Shown: positions 47,399 through 57,404, numbered from the stretch's first letter. The stretch is DNA of 64,000 nucleotides from Enoplolaimus lenunculus (GCA_030248215.1 JASANG010002871.1:186001-250000); one strand, 5' to 3'. Made by a program: numbers and translations. Notes: generated by a model from the sequence alone, not told the origin.

Positions 47399-47555
47399 GT
47401 GTCAATCAACTTGGCGGTGTTTATGTCAATGGTCGGCCTTTACCTGAAGGTATACGTCAAAAAATTGTTGAGCTCGCGCACAACGGCGTTCGTCCGTGTG
47501 ATATTTCGCGATCGTTACGCGTTTCACATGGTTGTGTGTCGAAGATTCTGGGCAG
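47399..47555 (+). CDS. Pax2/5/8 paired-box exon 1 (PAI subdomain)
   Basis: 157 bp between TTTCAG and GGCAG|GTAAAT, phase 1 in and phase 2 out. Encodes [17 protein letters not shown], then [16 protein letters not shown] and [17 protein letters not shown]: the N-terminal beta-hairpin and three-helix PAI half of a paired domain, which contacts DNA in the major and minor grooves. [10 protein letters not shown] and [13 protein letters not shown] fit Pax2/5/8 better than Pax6 (which has RILQVSNGCV) or Pax1/9 (ILAR). The residue before VNQLGG is contributed by whichever first exon is used. Confidence 0.97.
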
Positions 47556-47575
47556 GTAAATTTTTGCTTTAAGTC

Positions 47576-47589
47576 GGGGGGGGGGGGGG
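47576..47589 (+). repeat. 14-G run 20 bases after a splice donor
   Basis: Uninterrupted G tract starting 20 nt downstream of the paired-exon donor at 47556. Intronic G runs near donors often enhance splicing; here this is positional inference only. Confidence 0.6.
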
Positions 47590-48164
47590 TGCAGTATCCC
47601 CCGTTTATATTTTCAACACCAAAAAACTTTGTATCACAATTTAATATTGAAATGGCGTTTGGCGTCTTGCGCCACGTCATATGGTTCTCTCGTTTTCTGA
47701 GATCCACTGACGCACTCTTGCATACGGCTGAAAATGACATTGCCAGGAGTTTGCAACCCGCACTCATGTCTTTGTTTTATTTGTTTTCTAGGAATTTAAT
47801 ACGAATTTTGTAAGTTATTAACACAAGAAAATACCGTATCGAATATTTTTACACAAAGTGGCTTTTCAATTTCCAAATTTCTGGCCAAGGCCTTGGAAGG
47901 AAGTAACACAGCCAAAAGCACCTTCACAGGCTTAATCTCTTGCCTTTTTTGTGTCTAAAAAATAGTTTTCGCTCGCTTTACAAGCTCTTACTCAAGATAC
48001 TAAAATTGCTCAAACCAAAAAATTAAGATTATCTAATCTTGGTTGTGACACAATAGTACGTTATGGCACAAATAGAAAGATATGGCAATACACGCTCGGA
48101 CAGTTTAAGAATAACAAATTAGAATAATATAAAAATTTTGCTTAAATTTCCGAAAGAGAACTAT

Positions 48165-48270
48165 TTTCAATACCGAAAATACCGGAAAATTCCCGTGAAA
48201 AATACCGGATTTAATACCGGAACCGAATAGCGAAAAATTTCAAGTTTCCCTACCGGAACCGGAATTCCGG
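48165..48270. repeat. J-family fragment
   Basis: ATACCGAAAATACCGGAAAATT, GTGAAAAATACCGG, ATACCGGAACCG and GGAACCGGAATTCCGG. Confidence 0.5.
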
Positions 48271-48999
48271 TCGCACTCGGATATTTTGATATATACATAT
48301 ATACATACATATACACTTATATACTTATATATAAGTATATGTAAAGAAATATATATATGATTAATTTGTTGTACCTCTACTTACTGACGACTAATTATGT
48401 ATCGTTATCGCATTTAAGTTTTATCTTTATCCCAACAGCACTTTTGCTAGTTAAGCAGCACACTTCACCTTGAAAAGTTTTCGCAATTTGAATACGGCAT
48501 AATGAGTTTTGAACGAACACAAAACTTTTATACCACTTAGCTAATTAAATTATCAATAATATCTAATAGTTTTGAAGCGGTCTCGATAAACTTTACGGGT
48601 TTTGTAAGACAATTGTCGGCAAAAACAACTACTGAGTTCGACTTGTAGTAAGTTTGACCATGAGAAATTGTTGCAAAATCATGGTTCATAATGTGAAAAT
48701 TTTCTGCTCGTTTTGCGGTTGAAGCTATTGGATGTTCGAGTAATCTACTGATCGATTGCTTATAACATGGCTGGTTTATTCGTTGCTTTACCAATAGTCG
48801 CAATATTTAGCGTGACCACTCAGAAGCTGGTTTAAACCCAAAAAACCCGGTTTTCGAAAGGTTTAAGTAAACGTTTTCGAAATGTAAGCCTAAGCCTAAA
48901 CTTAATACTGCGGAGGGAGTGCGTATATGACCGGAAAAGGTTTAACAAAAAGCAGTGCTTTTTATTTCGAGTCTATTTTAAAACTATACAAATCGCCCA

Positions 49000-49165
49000 A
49001 CTTTGCGCATTGCGCAAGTGTTAGCGAATTCAAACAATCTGTATGCAACTTTTCTAATCATAGAACAATCGCGTTTATATACTATGAAACTACAGTAAAT
49101 AAAGTATGCGGGGAAACTTGCTCAAAATACGTATGTTGGGTATTCCAGCTTTAATATATAGATTA
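49000..49165. repeat. N-family element (diverged)
   Basis: TTTGCGCATTGCGCAAGTG, GAACAATCGCGTTTATATAC and CAAAATACGTATGTTGGG-TATTCCAGC. Confidence 0.6.
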
Positions 49166-50069
49166 AACAGGTCACCGATGGTCTCTACGTAGACTGCAGA
49201 TAACACAGAAGATTTAATTACAATGTGCAGTTTGCTAAATATGCAGTAAAAAATGATTTGAAAATGCCTAAACCAAGATTATAGTAATTATTGTAGTTCA
49301 GTGAGGTTTGCAAGCCGCTCCAAGCTTATCATCAAATTTTTAAAAATGTAGGCTTGGTCCATTTTAACCAGGAAGGCGCTGGCCGGCTTTTACCGGCTCC
49401 GGTCCTTTTTAATCAACAAGGCTCCGGTCCTTTTTCAACGCTCCATATTTGATTCATTTGTGACGGGTTTAAAAACGTGAAATGAGTTACTATCATTATG
49501 CTGAATAAATACGCTTGAACTTCACAACATTATACATATTGAAAGCCTACAGCGAATGATAATACATCATTTAGAAGTATGGTTGTTGAAGCGTGAAGCC
49601 GCTCATTGGTTGTTGCTCTGGCTCGTCATAGCGATACACGGTTGTACCTGCCGTTAAGTTGGTTTTGCTGAACAACCAAGGGCGCCGACATCGGGGATAT
49701 ATCTCTGCCGGAAATTTGTAGTGAAAACAGAACAAGGTTGCCATTTCACAGGCTGTCAAACAAACATACAGACGTGCAAACGCTGTCTCGCTCGCTCGCT
49801 TGCTTAAAACGTTTAGAGTTAAGTAGCCCCCAGCCTAAACGAATCCATGGCTCAGCTCATGTGCTGCCCCTAAGCTGGTTTTGTCAAAGGCTATGGCAGG
49901 TTGGTTGAAAATAGTCAGCTACATAGGATTAAGAAACATCAAAATATACTTGTGTGCGTATAAAGTGTATAAAAATAGACAAAAATGAAACGCTTTTTGA
50001 AATATACATTGCATAAAAGATACGTTTCATGGAGATTCTATAGGTTTTGACTTAAATAGCTCCACCAGG

Positions 50070-50230
50070 TTCGTAGCCAGCTAACTTTGCTAGAACAGCT
50101 AAAAAAGTTTTCAGGAGTGGCATACAACGGTTTTCAACGACTTACAAGCAAGGTTAAAAAAATTCTAAGGGGCAAAAAATTTGTCCAGGAGGGGCTGAGC
50201 CGTTCGTGGTTACCAGCCAGGGCTTGAATG
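50070..50230. repeat. L-family fragment (inverted)
   Basis: CGTAGCCAGCTAACTTTGC, TTCAACGACTTACAAGCAAGG and AAAATTTGTCCAGGAGGGG. Confidence 0.6.
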
Positions 50231-50361
50231 GGGAATATAATTAGACTGAAAAGTTTGTGGCGAACAATATCATTTTAAAACTTTGGATTCGCAAAACTTG
50301 AAAATTTTCTGGTACCAGTTAACAAGACACAAAATCATAAATTGAAATTCAAGTGTTCTTC

Positions 50362-51412
50362 AGGGTTGCGCTATACTTGACGTCCGGCGCCGTCCGTCAC
50401 CATGTGTCACCCGTACGGCGCTGTCCGTCACCGTGTGTCACCCGTACGGCGCTGTCCGTCACCGTGTGTCACCCGTACGGCACTGTCCGTCACCGTGTGT
50501 CACCCGTACGGCGCTGTCCGTCACCGTGTGTCACCCGTACGGCGCTGTCCGTCACCGTGTGTCACCCGTACGGCACTGTCCGTCACCGTGTGTCACCCGT
50601 ACGGCGCCGTCCGTCACCATGTGTCACCCGTACGGCGCTGTCCGTCACCGTGTGTCACCCGTACGGCGCTGTCCGTCACCGTGTGTCACCCGTACGGCGC
50701 TGTCCGTCACCGTGTGTCACCCGTACGGCGCTGTCCGTCACCGTGTGTCACCCGTACGGCGCTGTCCGTCACCGTGTGTCACCCGTACGGCACTGTCCGT
50801 CACCGTGTGTCACCCGTACGGCACTGTCCTTCACCGTGTATCACCCGTACGGCACTGTCCTTCACCGTGTATCACCCGTACGGCACTGTCCTTCACCGTG
50901 TATCACCCGTACGGCACTGTCCTTCACCGTGTATCACCCGTACGGCACTGTCCTTCACCGTGTATCACCCGTACGGCACTGTCCTTCACCGTGTATCACC
51001 CGTACGGCACTGTCCTTCACCGTGTATCACCCGTACGGCGCTGTCCGTCACCGTGTATCACCCGTACGGCACTGTCCGTCACCGTGTGTCACCCGTACGG
51101 CACTGTCCGTCACCGTGTGTCACCCGTACGGCACTGTCCTTCACCGTGTGTCACCCGTACGGCACTGTCCTTCACCGTGTATCACCCGTACGGCACTGTC
51201 CTTCACCGTGTATCACCCGTACGGCACTGTCCTTCACCGTGTATCACCCGTACGGCACTGTCCTTCACCGTGTATCACCCGTACGGCGCTGTCCGTCACC
51301 GTGTGTCACCCGTACGGCACTGTCCGTCACCGTGTGTCACCCGTACGGCACTGTCCTTCACCGTGTGTCACCCGTACGGCGCCGCCCGTCACCGTACGTC
51401 TTGCGCAAACCT
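50362..51412. mobile_element. E-family element hosting a 31-bp minisatellite
   Basis: The left end AGGGTTGCGCTATACTTGACG is intact; the right end ACGTCTTGCGCAAACCT is its imperfect inverted partner. Between them the usual ~150-bp interior is replaced by a tandem array (50391-51393). This places the birth of the array inside a transposable element. Confidence 0.85.
50391..51393 (+). repeat. 31-bp minisatellite, 32 copies in perfect register
   Basis: The word CACCCGTACGGC occurs first at 50408 and last at 51369, a spacing of exactly 31 x 31 bases, so there are 32 copies without a single indel. Two main unit types differ at linked sites (GTGTGTCAC with CCGTCACC versus GTGTATCAC with CCTTCACC) and lie in blocks. 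Because 31 is not a multiple of 3, all three forward frames stay open for about 350 codons; these are not genes. Confidence 0.97.
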
Positions 51413-51606
51413 TGGCATATGCTTTTACAGGATAATCGCATTAGCCACAGCGGTTAGAAAAGTTTCATGACAGTAACAATATTTACGGTATTGGCATCTC
51501 GTAAACAACACTACGTATTTACACATGTGCCCAACGCCGACTTCTATAATAATTGAACTTGATACAGGGTTAAGAGTTAAATTCACTCCAAATATGATAT
51601 GTTCAA

Positions 51607-52140
51607 CCAAGAGTGGATGATCATTTACACAAGAGTGTGCAACTTGGTACTCATTCTGTATGTACAAAAGAATGTACTCAGCGCACGTTGCGTTTTTGGC
51701 TGACCACGATTATTTAGAGGCGGTTGAAATTTTGCGCAGACGAAAGAAATACATAAATATGCCGGCCGGTGTTACTTTAAGGAGCGTCCAAGTTTCTGGT
51801 GGGTCTATAAAAGATTAGGTTTAGATTCTAGATTACATTTTTTGCTTAGGCTTAGGCTTAGGCTTAGGAACGCACTTTTGCGACGCATAGGCTAAGGCTT
51901 AGGCTTAGGTATATGCTTAATCTATTGTTACGCCCCTTACACTAACATTGGCCAATATTCCAACGGCTAAAAAGTGTACGGATTATAATATTTATTCTGA
52001 AAATTCCAAATCTATTATGTAACATCGATCCCGCTACTAAATAAGTCGACTACAGCAAAAACGCAACGCTCGGTAGTACATTTTGTATCACGTGAAATTT
52101 TTCACAGTTTCACACTCTTGCTCAAAGAGTGATCATCAAC
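51607..52140. mobile_element. H-family element split by a C element
   Basis: Left AAGAGTGGATGATCATTTAC-ACAAGAGTGTGCAAC and right CACACTCTTGCTCAAAGAGTGATCATC are inverted partners. A C element occupies 51764-51953 with its duplication, so H is older. Confidence 0.78.
51764..51953. mobile_element. C-family hAT-like MITE nested in an H element
   Basis: GGCCGGTGTTACTTTAAGGAG ... CCTTACACTAACATTGGCC with 8-bp duplications AATATGCC/AATATTCC. Confidence 0.9.
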
Positions 52141-52738
52141 TACGCTTCGTTCAACGACGTACTTTGAACAACATTTTACTGTTTGACTTTTATAGGTGAT
52201 TAGCGTTAAACTAGCAGAAATCTCTAAACACATTTGTTGTGTCGTTTGAAAGTATGATTACAAAATGGCGCATATAAGTACCCCGTGGGAAATTAGATGC
52301 TTTCCCACGAGCTTGTTGGTTCAACCAGTAATCCTCGAAACGATTGCAGTACAACACAACCAAAATGCCCATAATACTTGTAGGGTCGCTTTGACCAAAT
52401 TCAAGCTTAGTTGTGTGTTTGGTTAATTTAATTGAAATTTGAACTCAACATGATGTACCGCGATTAGTACATACTATAATAGTCTGTGTCATGTTACATC
52501 ATGAGAAATATATTGCAAACATTTAGTTGAACAAATATTCAAAAAGCGAATTATAAAGCAATTTTACTGGTTTCGCCGTTCTGTTTGCACCAATTGACCA
52601 GCGCTGAATAGTTCAATTGAATAGTTTAGTTTAAAATTTGCAGTATTAATTTCAAGGATGGTCAATTGTAAAACATGCCCACTTGCTCGCTCGTATCCTA
52701 CCTGAGGCCTAACACAAGTAGTCTATGTTTGAATTTAT

Positions 52739-52914
52739 GGCCCAAAAGATCACGGGCGGAACGTTTTTCTGTGGCACTGGAATAACGTGAGCTTAAGCGT
52801 TAGCCTATTTTTTTGCTTAGACTTATGCTCGTTATTTTAACGCTTAGGCTTGCTTAGGCTTCGGCTTAGAAATATACTGCTGCTTCTGGATCGAGCCTGT
52901 TTCATGCATTGGCC
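52739..52914. mobile_element. D-family hAT-like MITE
   Basis: GGCCCAAAAGATCACGGGCGG ... GCCTGTTTCATGCATTGGCC; flanks GAATTTAT/GAAATCGT are only partly alike. Confidence 0.78.
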
Positions 52915-53074
52915 GAAATCGTTAGATTGATTCTTAGCGTTTACAATAAATATATGGTTGAACTTCAACTTGAACAGTATTGCAATCGTAACAAACACTT
53001 ATAGTAGCACAATATATCAACGAAGTTAGGTTTAACTTTGGGCTGTGTCAGTATCCATATTTGATAATAGTTTT

Positions 53075-53289
53075 GGCCCATGTTACGTTGAGTGGCGTAA
53101 CAGTAGCATAAGCATATTCCTGAACCTAAACCTAAGACGTAAAGCCATTGCGTAAATAATGTACCGGTAATTAAGTTTATACAATAAGTTGGACTAAACC
53201 TTATGCATACTCTGTTATAGTTGTCTAAACCTTATGGTCACTAAATTATAGCCCTGCGGAGAAACGATACGCCCTTAAAGTTACATGCC
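53075..53289. mobile_element. C/D-like hybrid element
   Basis: C-type ends GGCCCATGTTACGTTGAG and CTTAAAGTTACATGCC, but the interior has D-type words AACAGTAGCATAAGCATATTCC and CGGAGAAACGATACGCC. It suggests the two families recombine or share one ancestor. Confidence 0.68.
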
Positions 53290-53510
53290 GTTAATTTTAA
53301 AAACACAATACTTTAAATCTCGGGTTTTACTCAAATTTGGTTGACTTACTGTAATTGTTAAACCCATCTCGATAACACACTCATGAACACATGGAGTAGT
53401 GTTTCCAAAACATTAATATGTATAAAAACGCAATTGAAACATCGTTTATTTCAACTGAAAACGGCCGTAAAAACATTTCAATGTAAAAATAATTATGAAA
53501 CGGTAAAGCA

Positions 53511-53774
53511 TACACTGTTAATTCCACTGAGTTAATAATTAATCAACTCAGACGAAAAGTTAGTTATTTCTGAGTTATAATAACAGTAAACTTTATCTCT
53601 CACTCTGAGTTGACCAGATTCTCACAGGAAGTTGAGTTGACTCCGTGGGCGATGATTTATATACATCAGAATGAGTTGAATTAACTCAAAATTGTGAGTT
53701 CTGATAGTCCCAACTCAAACTGAATGATTTAACTCATTGTGAGTTAAAATCAACACACTGGAATTTACAGTGTA
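53511..53774. mobile_element. A-family MITE
   Basis: TA-CACTGTTAATTCCACTGAG ... CTGGAATTTACAGTG-TA, ending 60 bp before the second paired-box exon. Confidence 0.87.
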
Positions 53775-53835
53775 GTTTACTTCAGCTTCAAAGTTTCACA
53801 AAAAGAAAATTTACTATAAAGAACTGTTGTTTTAG

Positions 53836-54033
53836 ATACTACGAAACTGGATCGATACGGCCTGGAGTGATCGGTGGATCAAAGCCAAAGGTTGCAACGC
53901 CGCGTGTTGTAGAATGCATTGCGCAATACAAACGCCAGAATCCAACAATGTTCGCTTGGGAAATAAGAGATCGGCTACTTGCTGATGCAATCTGTAATCA
54001 AGATAACGTTCCGAGTGTGTCGTCAATTAACAG
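53836..54033 (+). CDS. Pax2/5/8 paired-box exon 2 (linker and RED subdomain)
   Basis: 198 bp between GTTTTAG and AACAG|GTACCA, phase 2 in and out. Encodes [19 protein letters not shown], then [20 protein letters not shown] and [19 protein letters not shown] plus PSVSSIN: linker and first helices of the RED half. [17 protein letters not shown] is the Pax2/5/8 signature (Pax6 has [17 protein letters not shown]). ECIAQY and ADAICNQDN vary from the vertebrate DKIAEY and AEGICDNDT, so the gene is diverged yet under clear constraint. Confidence 0.98.
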
Positions 54034-54058
54034 GTACCACATTTGTTGTAGTTTTTCC

Positions 54059-54261
54059 TACACTGTAAAAAATGCGGAGTCAAATTGACTCTCTCGGAAA
54101 CAGGCTTTTCCTGACTACACAAACTCAGTCAAATTCGACTCCACCAGAGTCAAATTCGATTCACTGTTGACTCTGGCCGAGTCAAATTTGACTCAGTTTG
54201 TGTAGTCAGGAAAAGCCTGTTTCCGAGAGAGTCAGTTTGACTCCCCATTTTTTACAGTGTA
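54059..54261. mobile_element. B-family hairpin MITE beside an exon
   Basis: TA-CACTGTAAAAAATGCGGAG ... CTCCCCATTTTTTACAGTG-TA. Arms match almost perfectly; ends are of the CACTGTAAAAAATG subtype shared with 62644-62853. Confidence 0.93.
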
Positions 54262-54313
54262 GGAGTAACACGAAATATGACAAAAGCAAGCTTAATGTTG
54301 GTGGTTACTGAGT

Positions 54314-54547
54314 ACACACGGTAAATTTCGCTGAGTTGATTTTAACTCAAAATGAGTTGAATCTACTCTGAAGTCGGAGCTCTTAGTTAGGGCTTTCAGA
54401 ACTCAAAATTCTGAGTATATTAAACTCATTCTGAGTTAATCAGCACAGAGTGAGTTAACATTTACTGTTATTAAGTCAGAAATAACCAGAAATAAATATT
54501 CTGTCTCGTCTGAGTTTATTAGTCAACTGATTGTAATTGACAGGGCA
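54314..54547. mobile_element. A-family MITE (diverged)
   Basis: TACACACGGTAAATTTCGCTGAG through GATTGTAATTGACAGGG; terminal bases altered on both sides. Confidence 0.75.
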
Positions 54548-54700
54548 CATATTACTGGTTTAAGACATGGTTCGAGGAGGTGGTAACCAAATTTTGCCAA
54601 ACGTCAATGCTCATGAGAGTCTATTGGGTTATTACGTTCATTCGTTTAACCTTTAAAAATGACATAAACGAACAATATTATTATTTTGTTAGTATTTAGC

Positions 54701-54951
54701 TACACTATAAATTGCTATGATTTAATCAACTCAAAGACAGAATTAGTTATTTCTGGTTATTTCTGAATTAATAATAGTAAATTTTATCTCACGCTGAGTG
54801 GATTTAATTCCGGGTGAGTTGATTGATTAACTCAGAATGAGTCGAAACAATTCAGAATTCTGACTTCTGAAAGACCGAACTTAGAGCTTGGACTTCAGAG
54901 TGGATTTAATTCATTATCAGTTAAAATAAACTCTCTGGTATTTACAGTGTA
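54701..54951. mobile_element. A-family MITE
   Basis: TA-CACTATAAATTGCTATGA ... CTGGTATTTACAGTG-TA. Confidence 0.83.
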
Positions 54952-55089
54952 AGTAATTCTTGCAGTAATTGTACGAATTAATTTCACCTTGCAATAAATG
55001 CGGCATAAATTTTGCTCAAAAACAAGTTCTGCGCACATTTAAACTCAGTTGACGCTGAAAACTGTTGGCTAAATTTGCAATATTTACAG

Positions 55090-55571
55090 GATAGTCCGAA
55101 ACAAGGCGTCCGAAAAAACGAAACCCATTCCGCATCAATCACAACACAAAACCAGCAACAGAACCGGATCTCACAACGCAACAGGCGATGGAGGCAACAC
55201 CAACTCACGAATACGGCAAATCGCGTCGCCACAGTCGATTGTCTCTAGTCAAGATGAGGACGATGACGAAATCGGTTTCGTTCACCATTCGCTTACTCGA
55301 GGAAGCAGCCATACTCTGAACACGTCTGTTCCGTCAAACACTGGATCACCAGAAGATAGTGGAGGTAACGGCCGGTTGAGGTACTCAATCAATGGGATTT
55401 TGGGCATTCCGCAACAGCAACAACATTGTGGCGAGACGACTCAAATTGAAGAACGAACAGTTGCAAGTGATCGAAATGGGTTGAGCATGGACGTTACGCT
55501 GAGTGGTGAAAATATTACGGTTGCAAGCAACGGTATCGGATGTGGATCTCATGCGGCGAAGAAACTTATTG
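55090..55571 (+). CDS. Pax2/5/8 exon with end of paired domain and octapeptide
   Basis: 482 bp between TTTACAG and ATTG|GTGAGT, phase 2 in and phase 1 out. The first base completes R of SSINR; then IVRNKASEKTKP, the end of RED helix 3. A Ser/Asn/Gln-rich linker with an acidic patch (QDEDDDE) follows, then YSINGILGI (55382-55408), the Pax2/5/8 octapeptide, which in this family recruits Groucho/TLE corepressors. After it come IPQQQQHCGE and further polar residues to AAKKLIG. In vertebrates octapeptide and paired-domain end lie in separate exons; here one exon carries both. The only long frame starting at an ATG here (55012-55248) is out of phase and is a shadow. Confidence 0.96.
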
Positions 55572-55624
55572 GTGAGTTGATTAATGATTTCACAATCGTC
55601 TGCTATTTACTACAAACTAAAACA

Positions 55625-55935
55625 TAAATTATAGCTTAACTAGACTTGAATATTATGTTACGCCAAACTGAAATGACTGGAAGCATTAAACTAAACTACA
55701 GCTTTAAACTTAACTAAACTAGCATATTTTTAAGTCTAAAACGAATTTACGCTAAACTTATTTTTGGTACAAGTAATAAGTTCTGCCTAGAAACCATAGT
55801 TTAAACTTAAAATATGCAAGTTTTAAAAGAGTTTAAGCGTAATTAAGCCGATTTGTTAGTTTTGTGGGTCTAGAAAGTTAGCTTAATATTGTTGGATTAA
55901 CGAAGCTTAAATCAAGTTACTTTAAGATTATACAG
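55625..55935. repeat. Q-family repeat
   Basis: Many TAAACTTAAACT-type words and GAAATGACTGGAAGCATTAAAC, shared with 9028-9135; weak internal complementarity. Confidence 0.4.
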
Positions 55936-56036
55936 AGAACTGGTTTTTTTTAATTTTTGTTTAAAGTGGAATGGTTTTACATTAATATTCAGAAGTACAA
56001 TTTGTTGTAAATAAATCAATTATTGTTGAATAAGAT

Positions 56037-56318
56037 GGCACATGTAAAGATCTGGGGCGCAACATTTTTCTGCCCGACGAGAAAAGAGTAAGCTTAAGTT
56101 TTAGACTAATTTTTTGCTTGGCTTAGGCTTAGGAATATGCTTATAAGAATAGGGGCGGAAGAGTAGTATAAGCATATTTGTAATCCGAAGCCTAAGCCTT
56201 AGCGTAAAAGTGAACTAAGCGTACACCCAAGCCAAAGCAAAAAAATTCGTCCAAATCTTAAGCTTTCTCTATTCCAGTCTTATGGAATAACGTTCCGCTC
56301 CTGATCTTTACATGGGCC
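56037..56318. mobile_element. Two D-family elements joined tail to tail
   Basis: A left-oriented half (GGCACATGTAAAGATCTGGGG ... TTGGCTTAGGC) abuts an inverted half (GGGGCGGAAGAGTAGTATAAG ... CCTGATCTTTACATGGGCC). No common 8-bp duplication, as expected for a compound. Confidence 0.75.
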
Positions 56319-56461
56319 AATGTGCTAAAGTACCGCAAACCGTATCATAAATTATAAATAATTTTAAAATCGGTGGAATTTGTGTTTACTGTACAGAATT
56401 TGCTACAATTTTTTGAATATTGTGTTAAGTTGATTTTTAGAAATGTTATTTTTTGTTTCAG

Positions 56462-56535
56462 GTCAAAAACCCGAAATTTCCAGTACAACTGGTGATTCAT
56501 TCGTACCGCTCGATTCGACAAATGGACTGACTCAA
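56462..56535 (+). CDS. Pax2/5/8 small exon (24 codons)
   Basis: Between TTTCAG and CTCAA|GTAATG, phase 1 in and phase 0 out. Encodes QKPEISSTTGDSFVPLDSTN and GLTQ after the shared G codon. No known motif. In vertebrates the partial homeodomain (DLFTQQQLEVLDRVFERQ-like) lies about here, but nothing in this exon resembles it. Confidence 0.82.
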
Positions 56536-56683
56536 GTAATGTTTAAATTGAAAATTTTTAAATTTCGACTGGAAAACGTAGGTTATTTTTACACCGATAT
56601 ATTAAGACACAAATAATTTTAACTAAGTTCACTTTTAATGAATTTAAACATTGAGTTGAAATGTTTTGACATCATTGTATATT

Positions 56684-57150
56684 CACTGTAAATTCCATTG
56701 AGTTGATTTTAACTTGCACTACAGAAAATGATGAGTCAAATTGACTCTCTCCGAAATAGGCTTTTCGGGACTACAACAAACTGAGTCAAATTCGACTCTG
56801 CCAGAGTGAAATTCTACTCGCCCAGAGTGAAATTCGACTCACCTGAGTCGCTCAGTTAGTCGAATGTGACTCTGGCGTAGTCGAATTTGATACATTTTGC
56901 GCAGTCACGAAAAGTCTATCTCGGAGACAGTCAACTTGACTCAGCATTTTTGCAGTGCACAATTAGTTGAATCACACAGTTTGAGTTAGGATTATCAAAA
57001 CTCAGAATTGTGAGTTGATTCAACTCATTCTGAGTTAATTGATCAATTCATCCGGAATAAAATTGATTGAGAGATAAAATTAATTCAATTGACTTAATGC
57101 TTACTATTATTAACTCAGAAATAATTAATTCTTTATCTGAGTTGGTTATT
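56684..57150. mobile_element. A-family MITE split by a B-family MITE
   Basis: The left arm CACTGTAAATTCCATTGAG resumes at 56959 with AATTAGTTGAATCACACAG. The right end was lost where a D fragment now lies. The order is A first, then B. Confidence 0.82.
56715..56958. mobile_element. B-family hairpin MITE nested in an A element
   Basis: CACTACAGAAAATGATGAGTC ... CTCAGCATTTTTGCAGTG; it has an extra CGACTCACCTGAGTCG palindrome in the loop region. Confidence 0.85.
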
Positions 57151-57187
57151 CATAATACTGCTCCGTCCCTGTTCTTTACATTGGTCC
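57151..57187. mobile_element. D-family right-end fragment
   Basis: ATACTGCTCCGTCCCTG then TTCTTTACATTGGTCC, the D terminus alone. Confidence 0.7.
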
Positions 57188-57404
57188 AATAATGCAACAA
57201 ATGTTGCAAAACCTTTGTCATAATTTGAGATTAATATTTTGTGTCTTTACCTATCGTTTGTGCGCTATCGTTCGATTCTTGCAGTAAAGCTAATGTTAGA
57301 TTCTTACAGTAAAGCTAATGTTTTGTGCAATGAAAATGCTGCGAGCGATTGCAATTTGTTGTAACTCCTAGGAAAGTCAGCTTTTTTACACGTTTACATT
57401 CCAG

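Larger units (their letters stand above)
47556..53835 (+). other. Pax2/5/8 intron 2, carrying the 31-bp array
   Basis: 6,280 bp splitting the R codon of ILGR|YYETG. Holds a 14-G run, a J fragment, an N fragment (49000-49165), an L fragment (50070-50230), the E element with its array (50362-51412), an H element split by C (51607-52140), D (52739-52914), C (53075-53289) and A (53511-53774). No exon is needed here because the flanking phases join directly. Confidence 0.85.
54034..55089 (+). other. Pax2/5/8 intron 3, about two-thirds MITE
   Basis: 1,056 bp, of which B (54059-54261), A (54314-54547) and A (54701-54951) make up about 690. The B hairpin begins 26 bases after the donor. The acceptor is ATATTTACAG. 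Confidence 0.85.
55572..56461 (+). other. Pax2/5/8 intron 4
   Basis: 890 bp with a Q repeat (55625-55935) and a compound D element (56037-56318); the acceptor is TTTTTTGTTTCAG. Confidence 0.8.
56536..57404 (+). other. Pax2/5/8 intron 5
   Basis: 869 bp, mostly one A element with a B element inside (56684-57150) and a D end fragment (57151-57187). The acceptor is TTTACATTCCAG. Confidence 0.8.

Noticed and set aside
50353-51470. Three overlapping ~350-codon open frames (PYGAVRHRVSPVR-type repeats) that look like a repeat protein
   Set aside because: A 31-bp unit without stops keeps all three frames open automatically. The array sits inside an E-family element in an intron and has no splice or start context.
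47399-54033. Pax6, Pax1/9 or Pax3/7 identity for the paired domain
   Set aside because: [23 protein letters not shown] and [17 protein letters not shown] together with YSINGILGI fit Pax2/5/8. Pax6 has QVSNGCV and lacks an octapeptide, Pax1/9 has ILAR and YNETGS, and Pax3/7 has a full homeodomain.
55012-55248. 78-codon frame over the octapeptide exon
   Set aside because: Out of phase with the paired domain and starts in the intron; the phase-consistent frame gives IVRNKASEK and YSINGILGI.
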